A stretch of 9,609 nt of DNA, from the NCBI GenBank assembly GCA_002352635.1, contig DEIT01000165.1, positions 4,126-13,734 on the forward strand, given 5' to 3'. Source of the DNA: Hyphomicrobiaceae bacterium UBA2767 (GTDB lineage: Bacteria; Pseudomonadota; Alphaproteobacteria; Rhizobiales; Methyloligellaceae). Shown piece by piece: positions 1-6,176 of this stretch. Position 1 is the stretch's first letter. The number at the start of each line of letters is the position of its first letter. The position numbers and the translations under genes are program-made. Below the pieces are notes generated by a model. That model was not told the DNA's origin. It saw only the letters and a program-made list of their open reading frames with translations, and did not search any database.

Positions 1-119
1 ATTGCGGCTTTCCGAACGACCTTCGAGATCTCTTCTCGCTCTTTTTCGCTTAGCGAGGATTTGCGTATTGCCGCTATTCTATCAACGGCGTCTTCAATGA
101 TGTCGTCTCGCTTTCCCAT
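1..119 (-). CDS. 5' end of an unrecognised gene, cut by the window edge
   Basis: Reading left from an ATG at 119-117 there are 39 sense codons without a stop before the window ends. The peptide begins MGKRDDIIEDAVDRIAAIRK and goes on as a charged, Lys/Glu/Arg-rich, probably helical stretch. A GGAG lies 6 nt before this ATG (126-129), which favours it over the in-frame ATG at 131-129, which has no Shine-Dalgarno. It starts 118 bp after the dhaM stop on the same strand. I see no stem followed by a T-run between them, so read-through from the dha operon is possible. I do not recognise the family; too little is visible to assign a function. The reading frame and ribosome binding site are seen; that it is a real gene is inference. 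Confidence 0.5.
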   Translation of the reverse strand, partial: MGKRDDIIEDAVDRIAAIRKSSLSEKEREEISKVVRKAA

Positions 120-237
120 CCTTTGCTCCATTCACAAGCGCGGTGAGGCCAGCATGCTTCATTCCAACTGCCGGTGGCTTGACGCAAATCCACGAGCCGG
201 CCGCCGGTTGATCCCAGCCGGTCCTTGTGGTGGCCGT

Positions 238-2736
238 TCACGAAACGGTCTCTTCAAGAAACGCCTTTATGCATTCGCGAACCTGGTCCGCTCCTGTCAG
301 CACCAGCGTCTCGTGCGCGAGGTCTACGCACGCGTCTGCTGAGAGTTTCGTAAAATCGAGCTTGAATTCGGGGATCTGGTTCGAATTCATACTGAATTCA
401 TCAAGACCGAGCCCGAGCAGTACGGGGGTTGCGAGTGGATCCCCAGCCATGGCACCGCACATGCCAACCCAGATGCCTGCATCCTTTGCAGCAACAATCG
501 TTCGCTTGACCGCGCGCAGAACGGCTGGATGAAAAGAGTCGAACAAGTCGGCGATGTTCGGGTTGCCGCGGTCTGCGGCCATAACATATTGGGTCAGGTC
601 GTTTGTTCCGATACTGAAGAAATCAATATGAGGTGCAATCAATTCCGCCAATTCGGCGGCGGCCGGAACCTCAATCATGATGCCAATTTCGGTGTCCGGA
701 TCGAAGGCCCGGCCGGCGGTGGAAAGGCTTTCCTTCGCGGTCTCGAGCTCATTGCGCGCCGCCAACACTTCTTCCAATGTGCTGACCATAGGAAACATGA
801 TGCGGACGGGGCCTTTGGCGCTGGCGCGCAACGCTGCTCGAAGTTGGGTCTGGAATAGATCCGAATTGGATAGTCCATAACGCAACCCGCGCCAGCCCAG
901 ATTTGGGTTGGCCTCGCCTGGCCTGTCCAGGTAAGGCACCGGTTTATCGCCGCCAATGTCCATGGTGCGGATCATCAGCGACCGCCCGCCGAGCTGCGCC
1001 ACCACCTTGTCATATACCTTGGATTGCTCTTCCTCATCAGGGGCCGCATCGCGGTTCATATAGAGGAACTCGGTTCGGAACAGGCCAACCTCTTCGGCGC
1101 CGCTATCGACGGCAATCTTGGCTTCGTCAACCGAAGCAATATTCGCTGCAACACGCCGCCGCTGTCCATCGCGCGTAACAGCCGGATCAAGCTTGATTGC
1201 TTGCGCTTCACTAATGCGCCCAACCCACGAGTCTCGTTTGCGTTTCATGTTATCGAGGGCTTTGGCATCCGGTGCGATGTCTATTGTACCTGTCGTGCCG
1301 TCCAGAATGACTTCCGCCCCGTCCTCAACCTCACGCAGGCGGGGGCCAACGCCAAACACAACAGGGATGGGCAAGCCACTGGCGAGGATTCCCGCATGAG
1401 CGGTCTTGCCTCCCGTTTCAACGCAAATACCGCGTACGTGCTCCAAGTCGAGGGCTGGCACATCAGATGGCGTCAGGTGCGGAATGCATAGGACAACCGG
1501 CCGATCGAACTCTGTGATCGGCTCTGTGGCACCGGAAAGAATGCGGAGCACAAGGTTCGAAACATCAGCCAGGTCATCACCACGGGCCCGAAGCAGGGTA
1601 TCGTCAAGGCATGCGTAGTCCTCTATCAGGATGGCGGCAGTCTGCTGCCAAGCTGCTTCGGCGTTGAGCTGTTCACCGCGAATGCGCGCTCGCGCGATAT
1701 CGGCGATTTCTGGATCATCGAGATGCAACAGATGTGCCTTGAATATGCTCGCGTCGTATTCATTCGCGGTGTCACGGCTGCGTTTCATAATACCGGTGAT
1801 TTCATCTCGTGCGCGCGCCAACGCATCTTCAAGGCGCGCAACCTCCGCTTCCGTATCTTCAACCCTTGTAACGTCGACCGAAGGCAATTCGGTTCGCAGA
1901 TGGTGCGCCGGCGCAACGGCAAATCCGGGGCTGATAGGAATGCCGTTCAAAACCGGACCAAGTTGAGCGGTTGCAGGGGCAGACTCTAAAGGTGGCGCGG
2001 CATCGGGAGCTATTCGTGCAGGTCCCTCGCCGAAATTCTCGTCGATTAGAGCCCCGATCACCGCGTGTGCCTGCGCCGCGTCCTCGCCATCAGCAGAAAC
2101 GCTGATGTAGTCACCTTCGACCACCTCAAGCGTCACCACCTTGTTGAGACTTTTTGCATTGACCCAGCCGCTGTTCTTAGTGAGGTTCCGCAGTCGCACA
2201 TCTGAGGTGCAGGCATTCAGGCCAGTGACAAAACGTGCGGCCGGCCGGGCATGCAGCCCGAGCGGATTGACGATCTGGTAGTCGGCATGGATTGCATTGT
2301 CCGAATGCTCCAACGCCAGAGTACCGGTTTCTTTGGCAATGTCCGTGGGAGGATGATAAGCGCTCTGCGCCTCTTGGATTACTGCATCCATTGTGCCGCC
2401 GCCCGCAGATTGCACCGCGGCGGCGAGCACGCCTTCGACCAGCGGTGCATCACAGAACCGGACTTTGCGTTGCTGATCCGCAGCCAGCAGATCTATGGCC
2501 ATCTCCGCATTGAGTTTGGCGGCGCCGATATCCGCGAACACCAGAACGCCGTCATTGTCGATCACCTGCTCGATTGCATCTTTGATAAGCAGAGCGTCGG
2601 TGCCTAGGGGATTGTCCGGCTCGTCCATGCCACCGGCAGAGACAATCGGCACATTTTCCTGGCTCATCGCTTCAGCCATGCGTTTCAAACCGTCTGATAT
2701 CTCCCGGCTGTGTGAAACGATGACGATGGCAATCAT
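238..2736 (-). CDS. dhaM: DhaM: PTS phosphoryl donor of dihydroxyacetone kinase, EIIA-HPr-EI fusion
   Basis: Passes phosphate from PEP to the nucleotide bound by DhaL, in the cytoplasm. Three modules can be read in 832 aa. A mannose-type EIIA domain (about 1-130) has the phospho-histidine H9 in IVSHS. An HPr domain (about 150-235) has H162 in GLHARPAARF. After an Ala/Pro-rich linker (about 240-260) comes enzyme I (about 262-832), with H447 in GGKTAHAGI, RTEFLYMNRD (554-563), the GGDKP motif (595-599), NPNLGWRGLRYG (610-621), IGTNDLTQY (709-717) and C760 in GMCGAMAGD. E. coli DhaM is about 470 aa with a truncated EI; here the PEP-binding half is complete, so the protein may act without separate EI and HPr. 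Its ATG overlaps the dhaL stop in TGATG, which implies translational coupling. A GGGG-rich stretch 10-14 nt upstream is a possible ribosome binding site. All expected phospho-acceptor residues are present. Confidence 0.95.
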   Translation of the reverse strand: MIAIVIVSHSREISDGLKRMAEAMSQENVPIVSAGGMDEPDNPLGTDALLIKDAIEQVIDNDGVLVFADIGAAKLNAEMAIDLLAADQQRKVRFCDAPLVEGVLAAAVQSAGGGTMDAVIQEAQSAYHPPTDIAKETGTLALEHSDNAIHADYQIVNPLGLHARPAARFVTGLNACTSDVRLRNLTKNSGWVNAKSLNKVVTLEVVEGDYISVSADGEDAAQAHAVIGALIDENFGEGPARIAPDAAPPLESAPATAQLGPVLNGIPISPGFAVAPAHHLRTELPSVDVTRVEDTEAEVARLEDALARARDEITGIMKRSRDTANEYDASIFKAHLLHLDDPEIADIARARIRGEQLNAEAAWQQTAAILIEDYACLDDTLLRARGDDLADVSNLVLRILSGATEPITEFDRPVVLCIPHLTPSDVPALDLEHVRGICVETGGKTAHAGILASGLPIPVVFGVGPRLREVEDGAEVILDGTTGTIDIAPDAKALDNMKRKRDSWVGRISEAQAIKLDPAVTRDGQRRRVAANIASVDEAKIAVDSGAEEVGLFRTEFLYMNRDAAPDEEEQSKVYDKVVAQLGGRSLMIRTMDIGGDKPVPYLDRPGEANPNLGWRGLRYGLSNSDLFQTQLRAALRASAKGPVRIMFPMVSTLEEVLAARNELETAKESLSTAGRAFDPDTEIGIMIEVPAAAELAELIAPHIDFFSIGTNDLTQYVMAADRGNPNIADLFDSFHPAVLRAVKRTIVAAKDAGIWVGMCGAMAGDPLATPVLLGLGLDEFSMNSNQIPEFKLDFTKLSADACVDLAHETLVLTGADQVRECIKAFLEETVS

Positions 2737-3371
2737 CAGGTGGCGTCCCCCTCTGAGGCAGCCTCATAGAGTGTCTTGATGATCAGATAGGTTGACGTAG
2801 CGCCTGGATCCTGGTGGTCGCGGCTGCGCTCACCCAGATAACTGGCACGGCCCTTGGTCGCGATCATAGGGATGGTCGCTTTCATGCCTTCCTCCGCGGC
2901 GTGCGTCGCAGCGTCAAGGCAGGCTATCAGCTCGGCGCCTGCAGCCCGGGCCTCCTTGTAAGCCTCGTGAGCAGGGATCAGACTGTCGAGAATGGTCTTC
3001 TCCCCGGCATGGGCTTTACCGCGCATGACAATGCCATCGACCGATGACTTGAGTAACAGCTCCACATCCTCACTGGAAAGCGCCTCCTTGCCCTTGAGCG
3101 CATTTGCTGCCTGCAGGAACATGGTGCCATAGAGCGGACCAGCTGCGCCGCCGACCTTCGAGATCAATGCCATGGCTACGGCCTTCAGGATGGCGCCAAC
3201 ATCGTTATCGTCGGGCAGTTTCTCGAGCACCGCCTTGTAACCACGGTCCATATTGTTGCCGTGGTCTGCATCGCCGATCGCAGCGTCGAGTTCCGTCAGG
3301 TAGCCCCGATTATCGCGCATTTCATCGGCTGACTTCCTGATCCATGTGGTGATGTGTTCGCTGGTCAGCAT
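2736..3371 (-). CDS. dhaL: DhaL: nucleotide-binding subunit of PTS-dependent dihydroxyacetone kinase
   Basis: DhaL holds ADP permanently, has it rephosphorylated by DhaM, and hands the phosphate to dihydroxyacetone on DhaK. With the ATG at 3371 it is 211 aa, against about 210 in E. coli. The Mg-nucleotide aspartates are visible as D29, D34 and D36 in LDAAIGDADHG. Also visible are SKVGGAAGPLYGT (71-83), GKAHAGEKTILDS (118-130) and YLGERSRDHQDPGATST (178-194), all typical of DhaL. The frame stays open up to an ATG at 3437, but those extra 22 codons are unlike the family and begin inside an inverted repeat, so I reject that start. The ribosome binding site of the chosen start is weak (GGA 6-7 nt upstream). 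Unlike its neighbours, dhaL is separated from dhaK by 92 bp. Confidence 0.95.
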   Translation of the reverse strand: MLTSEHITTWIRKSADEMRDNRGYLTELDAAIGDADHGNNMDRGYKAVLEKLPDDNDVGAILKAVAMALISKVGGAAGPLYGTMFLQAANALKGKEALSSEDVELLLKSSVDGIVMRGKAHAGEKTILDSLIPAHEAYKEARAAGAELIACLDAATHAAEEGMKATIPMIATKGRASYLGERSRDHQDPGATSTYLIIKTLYEAASEGDAT

Positions 3372-3403
3372 TGGCAATCCATTGATGAAACAGGAGCTCA
3401 CGA

Positions 3404-3437
3404 ATGGGGACAGCCTGTCAATTCGGACTGTCCCCAT
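3404..3437. repeat. Perfect 10-bp inverted repeat in the dhaK-dhaL gap
   Basis: ATGGGGACAG at 3404-3413 is matched exactly by its reverse complement at 3428-3437, around a 14-nt centre. In dha mRNA this would form a 10-bp, GC-rich hairpin between the dhaK stop (3464) and the dhaL start (3371). No T-run follows, so it is not a classic terminator. It could be an mRNA-stabilising or processing hairpin that sets the dhaK to dhaL ratio, an operator, or a REP-like repeat; GGGGACAG cores are common in REP elements linked to Y1-type transposases (from memory). A shorter repeat, AAGTG/CACTT (3440-3444 and 3452-3456), lies next to it on the dhaK side. The symmetry is seen; any role is inference. Confidence 0.7.
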
Positions 3438-3463
3438 CTAAGTGTAGTACGCACTTGAGGCCG

Positions 3464-4537
3464 TTACGTGCCCCAATTTAATGCTGGTGTATGGACACTT
3501 GCGTCGTAGAGCCGAAGGATTTCGTCATCGGTCTTAACCAGCGTGATTGAAACACCCTGCATCTCGATCGACGTGATGTAGTGCCCGATCAGCTTGCGGA
3601 CGATGCTTATGCCCTTTTTCTCCGCCAGTTCATGGAGCTTACCGTAGACCGTGTAGAGCTCGGATATCGGCGTCCCGCCCATGCTATTGACGATAGCGAT
3701 GACCTTGTCGCCGGACTGGAAGGTTTCATCGACAACTTCAACATCGACGCTCTCCCCCTTATCCACATCCCATTCCGCGAGCTTGCGCGTGTAGGCCTCG
3801 TCATCAAGGATATGCGTGGTGAGTATCTCGGTGATCTTGTCGGCGTTCTTGACCTTCATACGCTCTGCGCCAGGTTCGCCATGGATACCGATGCCGATTT
3901 CCATCTCATCATCGCCAATGTCAAACGTGGGGGTGCCGTTCTGCGGTGTGATGCACGACGTGAGCGCCATGCCCATGCTCTTGCCTTTGACATTGACCTT
4001 CTTGCAGAGCGCCGCATTGCGGTCGAGGTCGTATCCTTCAGCAGCGGCGGCACCACATACTTTTTCAGCAATAACCGTCGTACCAAGGCCGCGCCGCCCT
4101 GCTGTATAGCTGGAGTCTTTCACGGCCACGTCGTCGTCGATGATGACGTTGCGCACCTCGATGCCATCAGCCCGCAGCATGTCGGCGGCCATCTCGAAGT
4201 TCATGACGTCGCCAGTATAGTTCTTGACGATCTGCAAAACTCCCTTGCCGCCGTTAACGGCCTTCGCAGCTTCGTACATTTGATCCGGCGTCGGCGATGT
4301 GAAGACCTGACCCGGGCAGGCGGCATCAAGCATCCCAATCCCCACATAACCTCCGTGAAGTGGCTCATGTCCGCTCCCACCCCCCGAAATGATTGCGACT
4401 CGCCCTTTTGCAGGTGCGCCCTTTGCAATGACGAAGTTGGGATCAAATCGAACCTCCAACATATCCGGATGCGCCAACGCCATACCCTTCAGCTGTTCGA
4501 CGGTCACGTCTTCTGCATTGTTGATGAGCTTTTTCAT
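3464..4537 (-). CDS. dhaK: DhaK: dihydroxyacetone-binding subunit of PTS-dependent dihydroxyacetone kinase
   Basis: Binds dihydroxyacetone covalently through a histidine; DhaL then phosphorylates it to DHAP, which enters glycolysis. At 357 aa (E. coli 356) it shows ISGGGSGHEPLHGGYVG (50-66) with H57, GQVFTSPTPDQM (76-87), KNYTGDVMNFEMA (105-117) with D110, and IGIHGEPGAERM (216-227) with H219. These match E. coli H56, D109 and H218, the catalytic and substrate-attaching residues. The ATG at 4537 overlaps the glpF stop as ATGA and follows a strong GAGGAG (4546-4551) at 8-nt spacing. The frame is open further upstream, to 4663, but that part is glpF read out of frame. The link to the glycerol channel suggests that glycerol-derived dihydroxyacetone is the substrate. 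Confidence 0.96.
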   Translation of the reverse strand: MKKLINNAEDVTVEQLKGMALAHPDMLEVRFDPNFVIAKGAPAKGRVAIISGGGSGHEPLHGGYVGIGMLDAACPGQVFTSPTPDQMYEAAKAVNGGKGVLQIVKNYTGDVMNFEMAADMLRADGIEVRNVIIDDDVAVKDSSYTAGRRGLGTTVIAEKVCGAAAAEGYDLDRNAALCKKVNVKGKSMGMALTSCITPQNGTPTFDIGDDEMEIGIGIHGEPGAERMKVKNADKITEILTTHILDDEAYTRKLAEWDVDKGESVDVEVVDETFQSGDKVIAIVNSMGGTPISELYTVYGKLHELAEKKGISIVRKLIGHYITSIEMQGVSITLVKTDDEILRLYDASVHTPALNWGT

Positions 4538-5385
4538 TTTGTCGTCTCCTCCGGGCTCGGTTTTTGGGGTTGGTCGGTCACGAAGACCTTCTTGTAGGCC
4601 TTCTGGTAAACGAGACCTCCGATCAGCGCACCGACGATCGTTGAGACGGTCGGAATCCACCAACCGCCCTTCGGACCTGGAAAGGCAATGTCACCCCAAC
4701 CCGCAAGTGCTGCCCACAAACGCGGGCCCATGTCGCGGGCCGGGTTCAGTGCCGTCATTGAAATCGGCGCCTCGACGGCGATCAGCGCGGCAACCAGCAG
4801 ACCGATGAAGGTTGGCGCTAGATTGGCTTGCGGCGCGAGCGTGTTATTCTCGTCCAACAGATAAAAGATGCCGAACAGAAGGATGGCAGTGGCGACCATC
4901 TCGGAAATAAACCATTGAACGTTCGTAACTCGTGCCATCGCTTCAGGCGTGTTGCCGATGATGCCGGGATTGGGCGCGAACGTCGTATACCCCATCGCGC
5001 TCAACTGGCTGCCTGGTTCGCCTCGGACGATTTCCTTGCTGGCCTCGAATGCGGCCAAGATGTCAGCGTAGAGATAGTGAATGAAAGCCGCGGCGACGAA
5101 CGCAGCCAAGACCTGAGCGACTATGTATGCCGGGACTTTGCGCCACGGGAAACCCGCGCACACCGCCATGGTGATCGTGACTGCTGGATTGATATGCCCG
5201 CCGGATACCTTGCCCGAGGCGTAGACGCCGAGTGCCACGCCGAGAGCGAACATCACAGCCACCACCCAGAGGCCGTAGGCACCGACCCAGACCGCGATGC
5301 ACACCGATCCCACGCCGAATAGAACCAGAATAAAGGTGCCGATGAATTCGGCGACCATCTCCTGAAAGATCTTATTGTCTGACAT
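4534..5385 (-). CDS. glpF: GlpF-type aquaglyceroporin (glycerol facilitator)
   Basis: An inner-membrane MIP-family channel for glycerol and probably other small polyols or dihydroxyacetone. It has 283 aa. Both signature loops are present: GGHINPAVT with NPA at 66-68, and TALNPARDMGPR with NPA at 214-216. The Asp directly after the selectivity-filter Arg (R217-D218) marks glycerol channels rather than water-only aquaporins. The N-terminal AEFIGTFILVLFG (12-24) is the family's usual first-helix motif. Hydrophobic segments fit six membrane helices plus two half-helices, followed by a polar tail from about 270. The start has an excellent ribosome binding site: AGGAGG (5391-5396), 5 nt before the ATG. 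The stop overlaps dhaK by 4 bp, so uptake and kinase are translationally coupled. Confidence 0.94.
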   Translation of the reverse strand: MSDNKIFQEMVAEFIGTFILVLFGVGSVCIAVWVGAYGLWVVAVMFALGVALGVYASGKVSGGHINPAVTITMAVCAGFPWRKVPAYIVAQVLAAFVAAAFIHYLYADILAAFEASKEIVRGEPGSQLSAMGYTTFAPNPGIIGNTPEAMARVTNVQWFISEMVATAILLFGIFYLLDENNTLAPQANLAPTFIGLLVAALIAVEAPISMTALNPARDMGPRLWAALAGWGDIAFPGPKGGWWIPTVSTIVGALIGGLVYQKAYKKVFVTDQPQKPSPEETTK

Positions 5386-5462
5386 TTTACCCTCCTCGGG
5401 ACTCTTCCAATTTGCCTGGGCGGCCCAAGCATTCTTTCCTCACCTGCTGACGCGTAGCAAAG

Positions 5463-5484
5463 GCCGATGACGGGGATCACCGGC
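5463..5484 (-). promoter_or_regulatory. RNA hairpin between the 62-aa gene and glpF
   Basis: In the leftward transcript, arms GCCGGUGAU and GUCAUCGGC can pair over 9 bp, including two G-U pairs, around a CCCC tetraloop. It begins 9 nt after the stop of the 62-aa gene and ends 77 nt before the glpF ATG. Only UUUG follows, too weak for an efficient intrinsic terminator. A leaky terminator or a stability element that protects glpF-dha mRNA would both fit. On DNA the two wobble positions are mismatches, so an RNA role is more likely than a protein-binding one. Confidence 0.45.
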
Positions 5485-5493
5485 CGCGCGGCG

Positions 5494-5682
5494 CTATTCC
5501 TCCAGCTGCGCCGCGATTTCCTTTTGGATTTCAAGTGCAAGGGCTACGCTGCCCTTTGCGATTTTCGACTCATCTAGGCCGGAGTTCACGAATGCAGCGC
5601 TGGTCATTGCGGCGAGAATTTCAAGATGTTCTTGTTGGTGGTGGCGCCCCAATAGAGCTTTTGCCTTGGGCGGATATGCCAT
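5494..5682 (-). CDS. Unrecognised 62-aa protein gene leading the glpF-dha operon
   Basis: The ATG at 5682 follows AAGGAG (5690-5695) at 7-nt spacing, one of the better ribosome binding sites in the window, and the frame ends in TAG at 5494. The product begins MAYPPKAKALLGRHHQQEHL. It has no cysteine, no signal peptide and no membrane segment. A His/Gln-rich patch at 14-19 is followed by Ala-rich, probably helical segments and an acidic end (AAQLEE). It lies 108 bp before glpF on the same strand, and it is the first gene after the predicted FNR-type promoter. I do not recognise the family. Co-expression with glycerol uptake is inferred from position only; it might be a small regulator or an accessory protein. 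Confidence 0.62.
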   Translation of the reverse strand: MAYPPKAKALLGRHHQQEHLEILAAMTSAAFVNSGLDESKIAKGSVALALEIQKEIAAQLEE

Positions 5683-5706
5683 GGTTCGTCTCCTTCGAGT
5701 GTGTGT

Positions 5707-5719
5707 TCTGCCAGGCAGA
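5707..5719. promoter_or_regulatory. Perfect 13-bp palindrome next to the 62-aa gene start
   Basis: TCTGCC-A-GGCAGA lies 11 bp upstream of the Shine-Dalgarno of the 62-aa gene. It could be an operator, or a very small RNA stem. It shares the 9-mer CAGTCTGCC (minus strand, 5712-5720) with the palindrome at 5969-5983 (plus strand, 5973-5981). A shared 9-mer in a region this size is not rare by chance, so the evidence for function is weak. Confidence 0.25.
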
Positions 5720-5911
5720 CTGGCTCGCGAATGGTGTTGTTTTGGCGAGATCCGGTTCTGCGAACGAAGTCGGTTCAGCCTTCAATCATTCCTTATCGAG
5801 GCCGACTGTTCTTCCGACGCTAGGGAGCGGGTTAGATCGTGCGGAAAGCACACCGTTCGAGACTGCCCATATTCATCCAATCGGGCCGACGAACACCGTC
5901 CTGTAGCGCAC

Positions 5912-5917
5912 TATTAA
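5912..5917 (-). promoter_or_regulatory. Possible -10 hexamer (TTAATA) of the glpF-dha promoter
   Basis: On the minus strand TTAATA (or TAATAG, one base further) has its centre 30-31 bp from the centre of the FNR-type box. That is about the spacing expected for a class II FNR promoter, where the box is at -41.5 and partly replaces the -35 element. Transcription would start near 5903 and read into the 62-aa gene and glpF. The call depends on the box being functional. Confidence 0.4.
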
Positions 5918-5937
5918 GGAATGAGCGGCGGTCCGCA

Positions 5938-5951
5938 TTGATCTCTATCAA
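5938..5951. promoter_or_regulatory. FNR/FixK-type binding site (anaerobox)
   Basis: TTGAT-CTCT-ATCAA matches the FNR/FixK/Anr consensus TTGAT-N4-ATCAA at all ten fixed positions. The symmetry extends one base on each side and more (C-ATTGAT...ATCAAT-G, 5936-5953). The only gene it can serve by direction is the leftward 62-aa gene-glpF-dha operon, because the gene on its right is transcribed toward it. A match this good is unlikely by chance in a 494-bp region. It predicts that oxygen or redox state controls glycerol/dihydroxyacetone use. Which FNR/FixK-family protein binds cannot be told from the window. Confidence 0.75.
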
Positions 5952-5968
5952 TGGAGCTGCTGCTTGTT

Positions 5969-5983
5969 TGGGCAGTCTGCCCA
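5969..5983. promoter_or_regulatory. Perfect 15-bp palindrome upstream of the FNR-type box
   Basis: TGGGCAG-T-CTGCCCA has 7-bp arms around a single base. Its centre (5976) is 31.5 bp from the centre of the FNR-type box, about three helical turns, which would put both sites on the same face of the DNA at roughly -73 relative to the inferred start. It may bind a second regulator acting with FNR. The sequence is not a consensus I recognise. Confidence 0.35.
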
Positions 5984-6083
5984 CTGCTAAGAGGTTCGCC
6001 ATGGCGTCGGGGCGGACGTTAGGCAGCCATGGCTCTGACGACCGTTTGGGATCTTCGCGCGGAAGCACCCGCGTGGTGCCGCA

Positions 6084-6096
6084 ATCGCGACGCGAT
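6084..6096. repeat. Perfect 13-bp palindrome ATCGCG-A-CGCGAT
   Basis: Lies 81 bp beyond the stop of the secreted-protein gene and about 145 bp upstream of the FNR-type box. It could be an operator, or be part of a weak 3' structure together with the hairpin at 6065-6079. No T-run follows on the minus strand. A 6-bp palindrome with a one-base centre is not rare, so function is unproven. Confidence 0.2.
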
Positions 6097-6176
6097 CATG
6101 GAAGTGACAAAAGGGTCGTGCTGGGGGAGGGAGAGAGTCAGTGTCGCTCATCCTGCGGGCCCGTGCGGCAAATTTC

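Larger units (their letters stand above)
5683..6176. other. 494-bp intergenic region: probable promoter/control region of the glpF-dha operon
   Basis: It lies between the stop of the secreted-protein gene (6177) and the start of the 62-aa gene (5682), both on the minus strand. Several open frames cross it but none has a convincing ribosome binding site and recognisable product. It contains an FNR/FixK-type box (5938-5951) with a -10-like hexamer to its left, and three further perfect palindromes (5707-5719, 5969-5983, 6084-6096). It also has a small hairpin GCACC-CGCGT-GGTGC (6065-6079) and a 10-bp inverted repeat pair TCATTCCTTA (5786-5795) / TAAGGAATGA (5915-5924). I see no clear intrinsic terminator for the gene to the right. 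If transcription starts near 5903, the 62-aa gene has a leader of about 220 nt. Confidence 0.6.

Noticed and set aside
120..237. Terminator after dhaM from the GCCGG/CCGGC repeats
   Set aside because: The possible stems are short and alternative to one another, and no T-run follows, so I cannot support a terminator.
3372..3437. N-terminal extension of DhaL starting at 3437
   Set aside because: Its first codons are the inverted repeat, there is no Shine-Dalgarno before it, and the protein from 3371 already matches the family length.
3581..4597. 338-codon open frame on the plus strand opposite dhaK
   Set aside because: It lies entirely antisense to a well-supported dhaK, has no recognisable domain, and is a by-product of the GC-rich codon pattern of the real gene.
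4538..4663. 42-codon N-terminal extension of DhaK
   Set aside because: It is glpF read in another frame; the start at 4537 has GAGGAG at 8 nt and begins with MKKLIN as expected for DhaK.
5253..5432. Possible upstream frame (MLGPPRQIG...) overlapping the glpF start after a GAGG
   Set aside because: The product is Arg-rich and unlike any protein I know, it runs out of frame through conserved glpF, and glpF has its own strong ribosome binding site.
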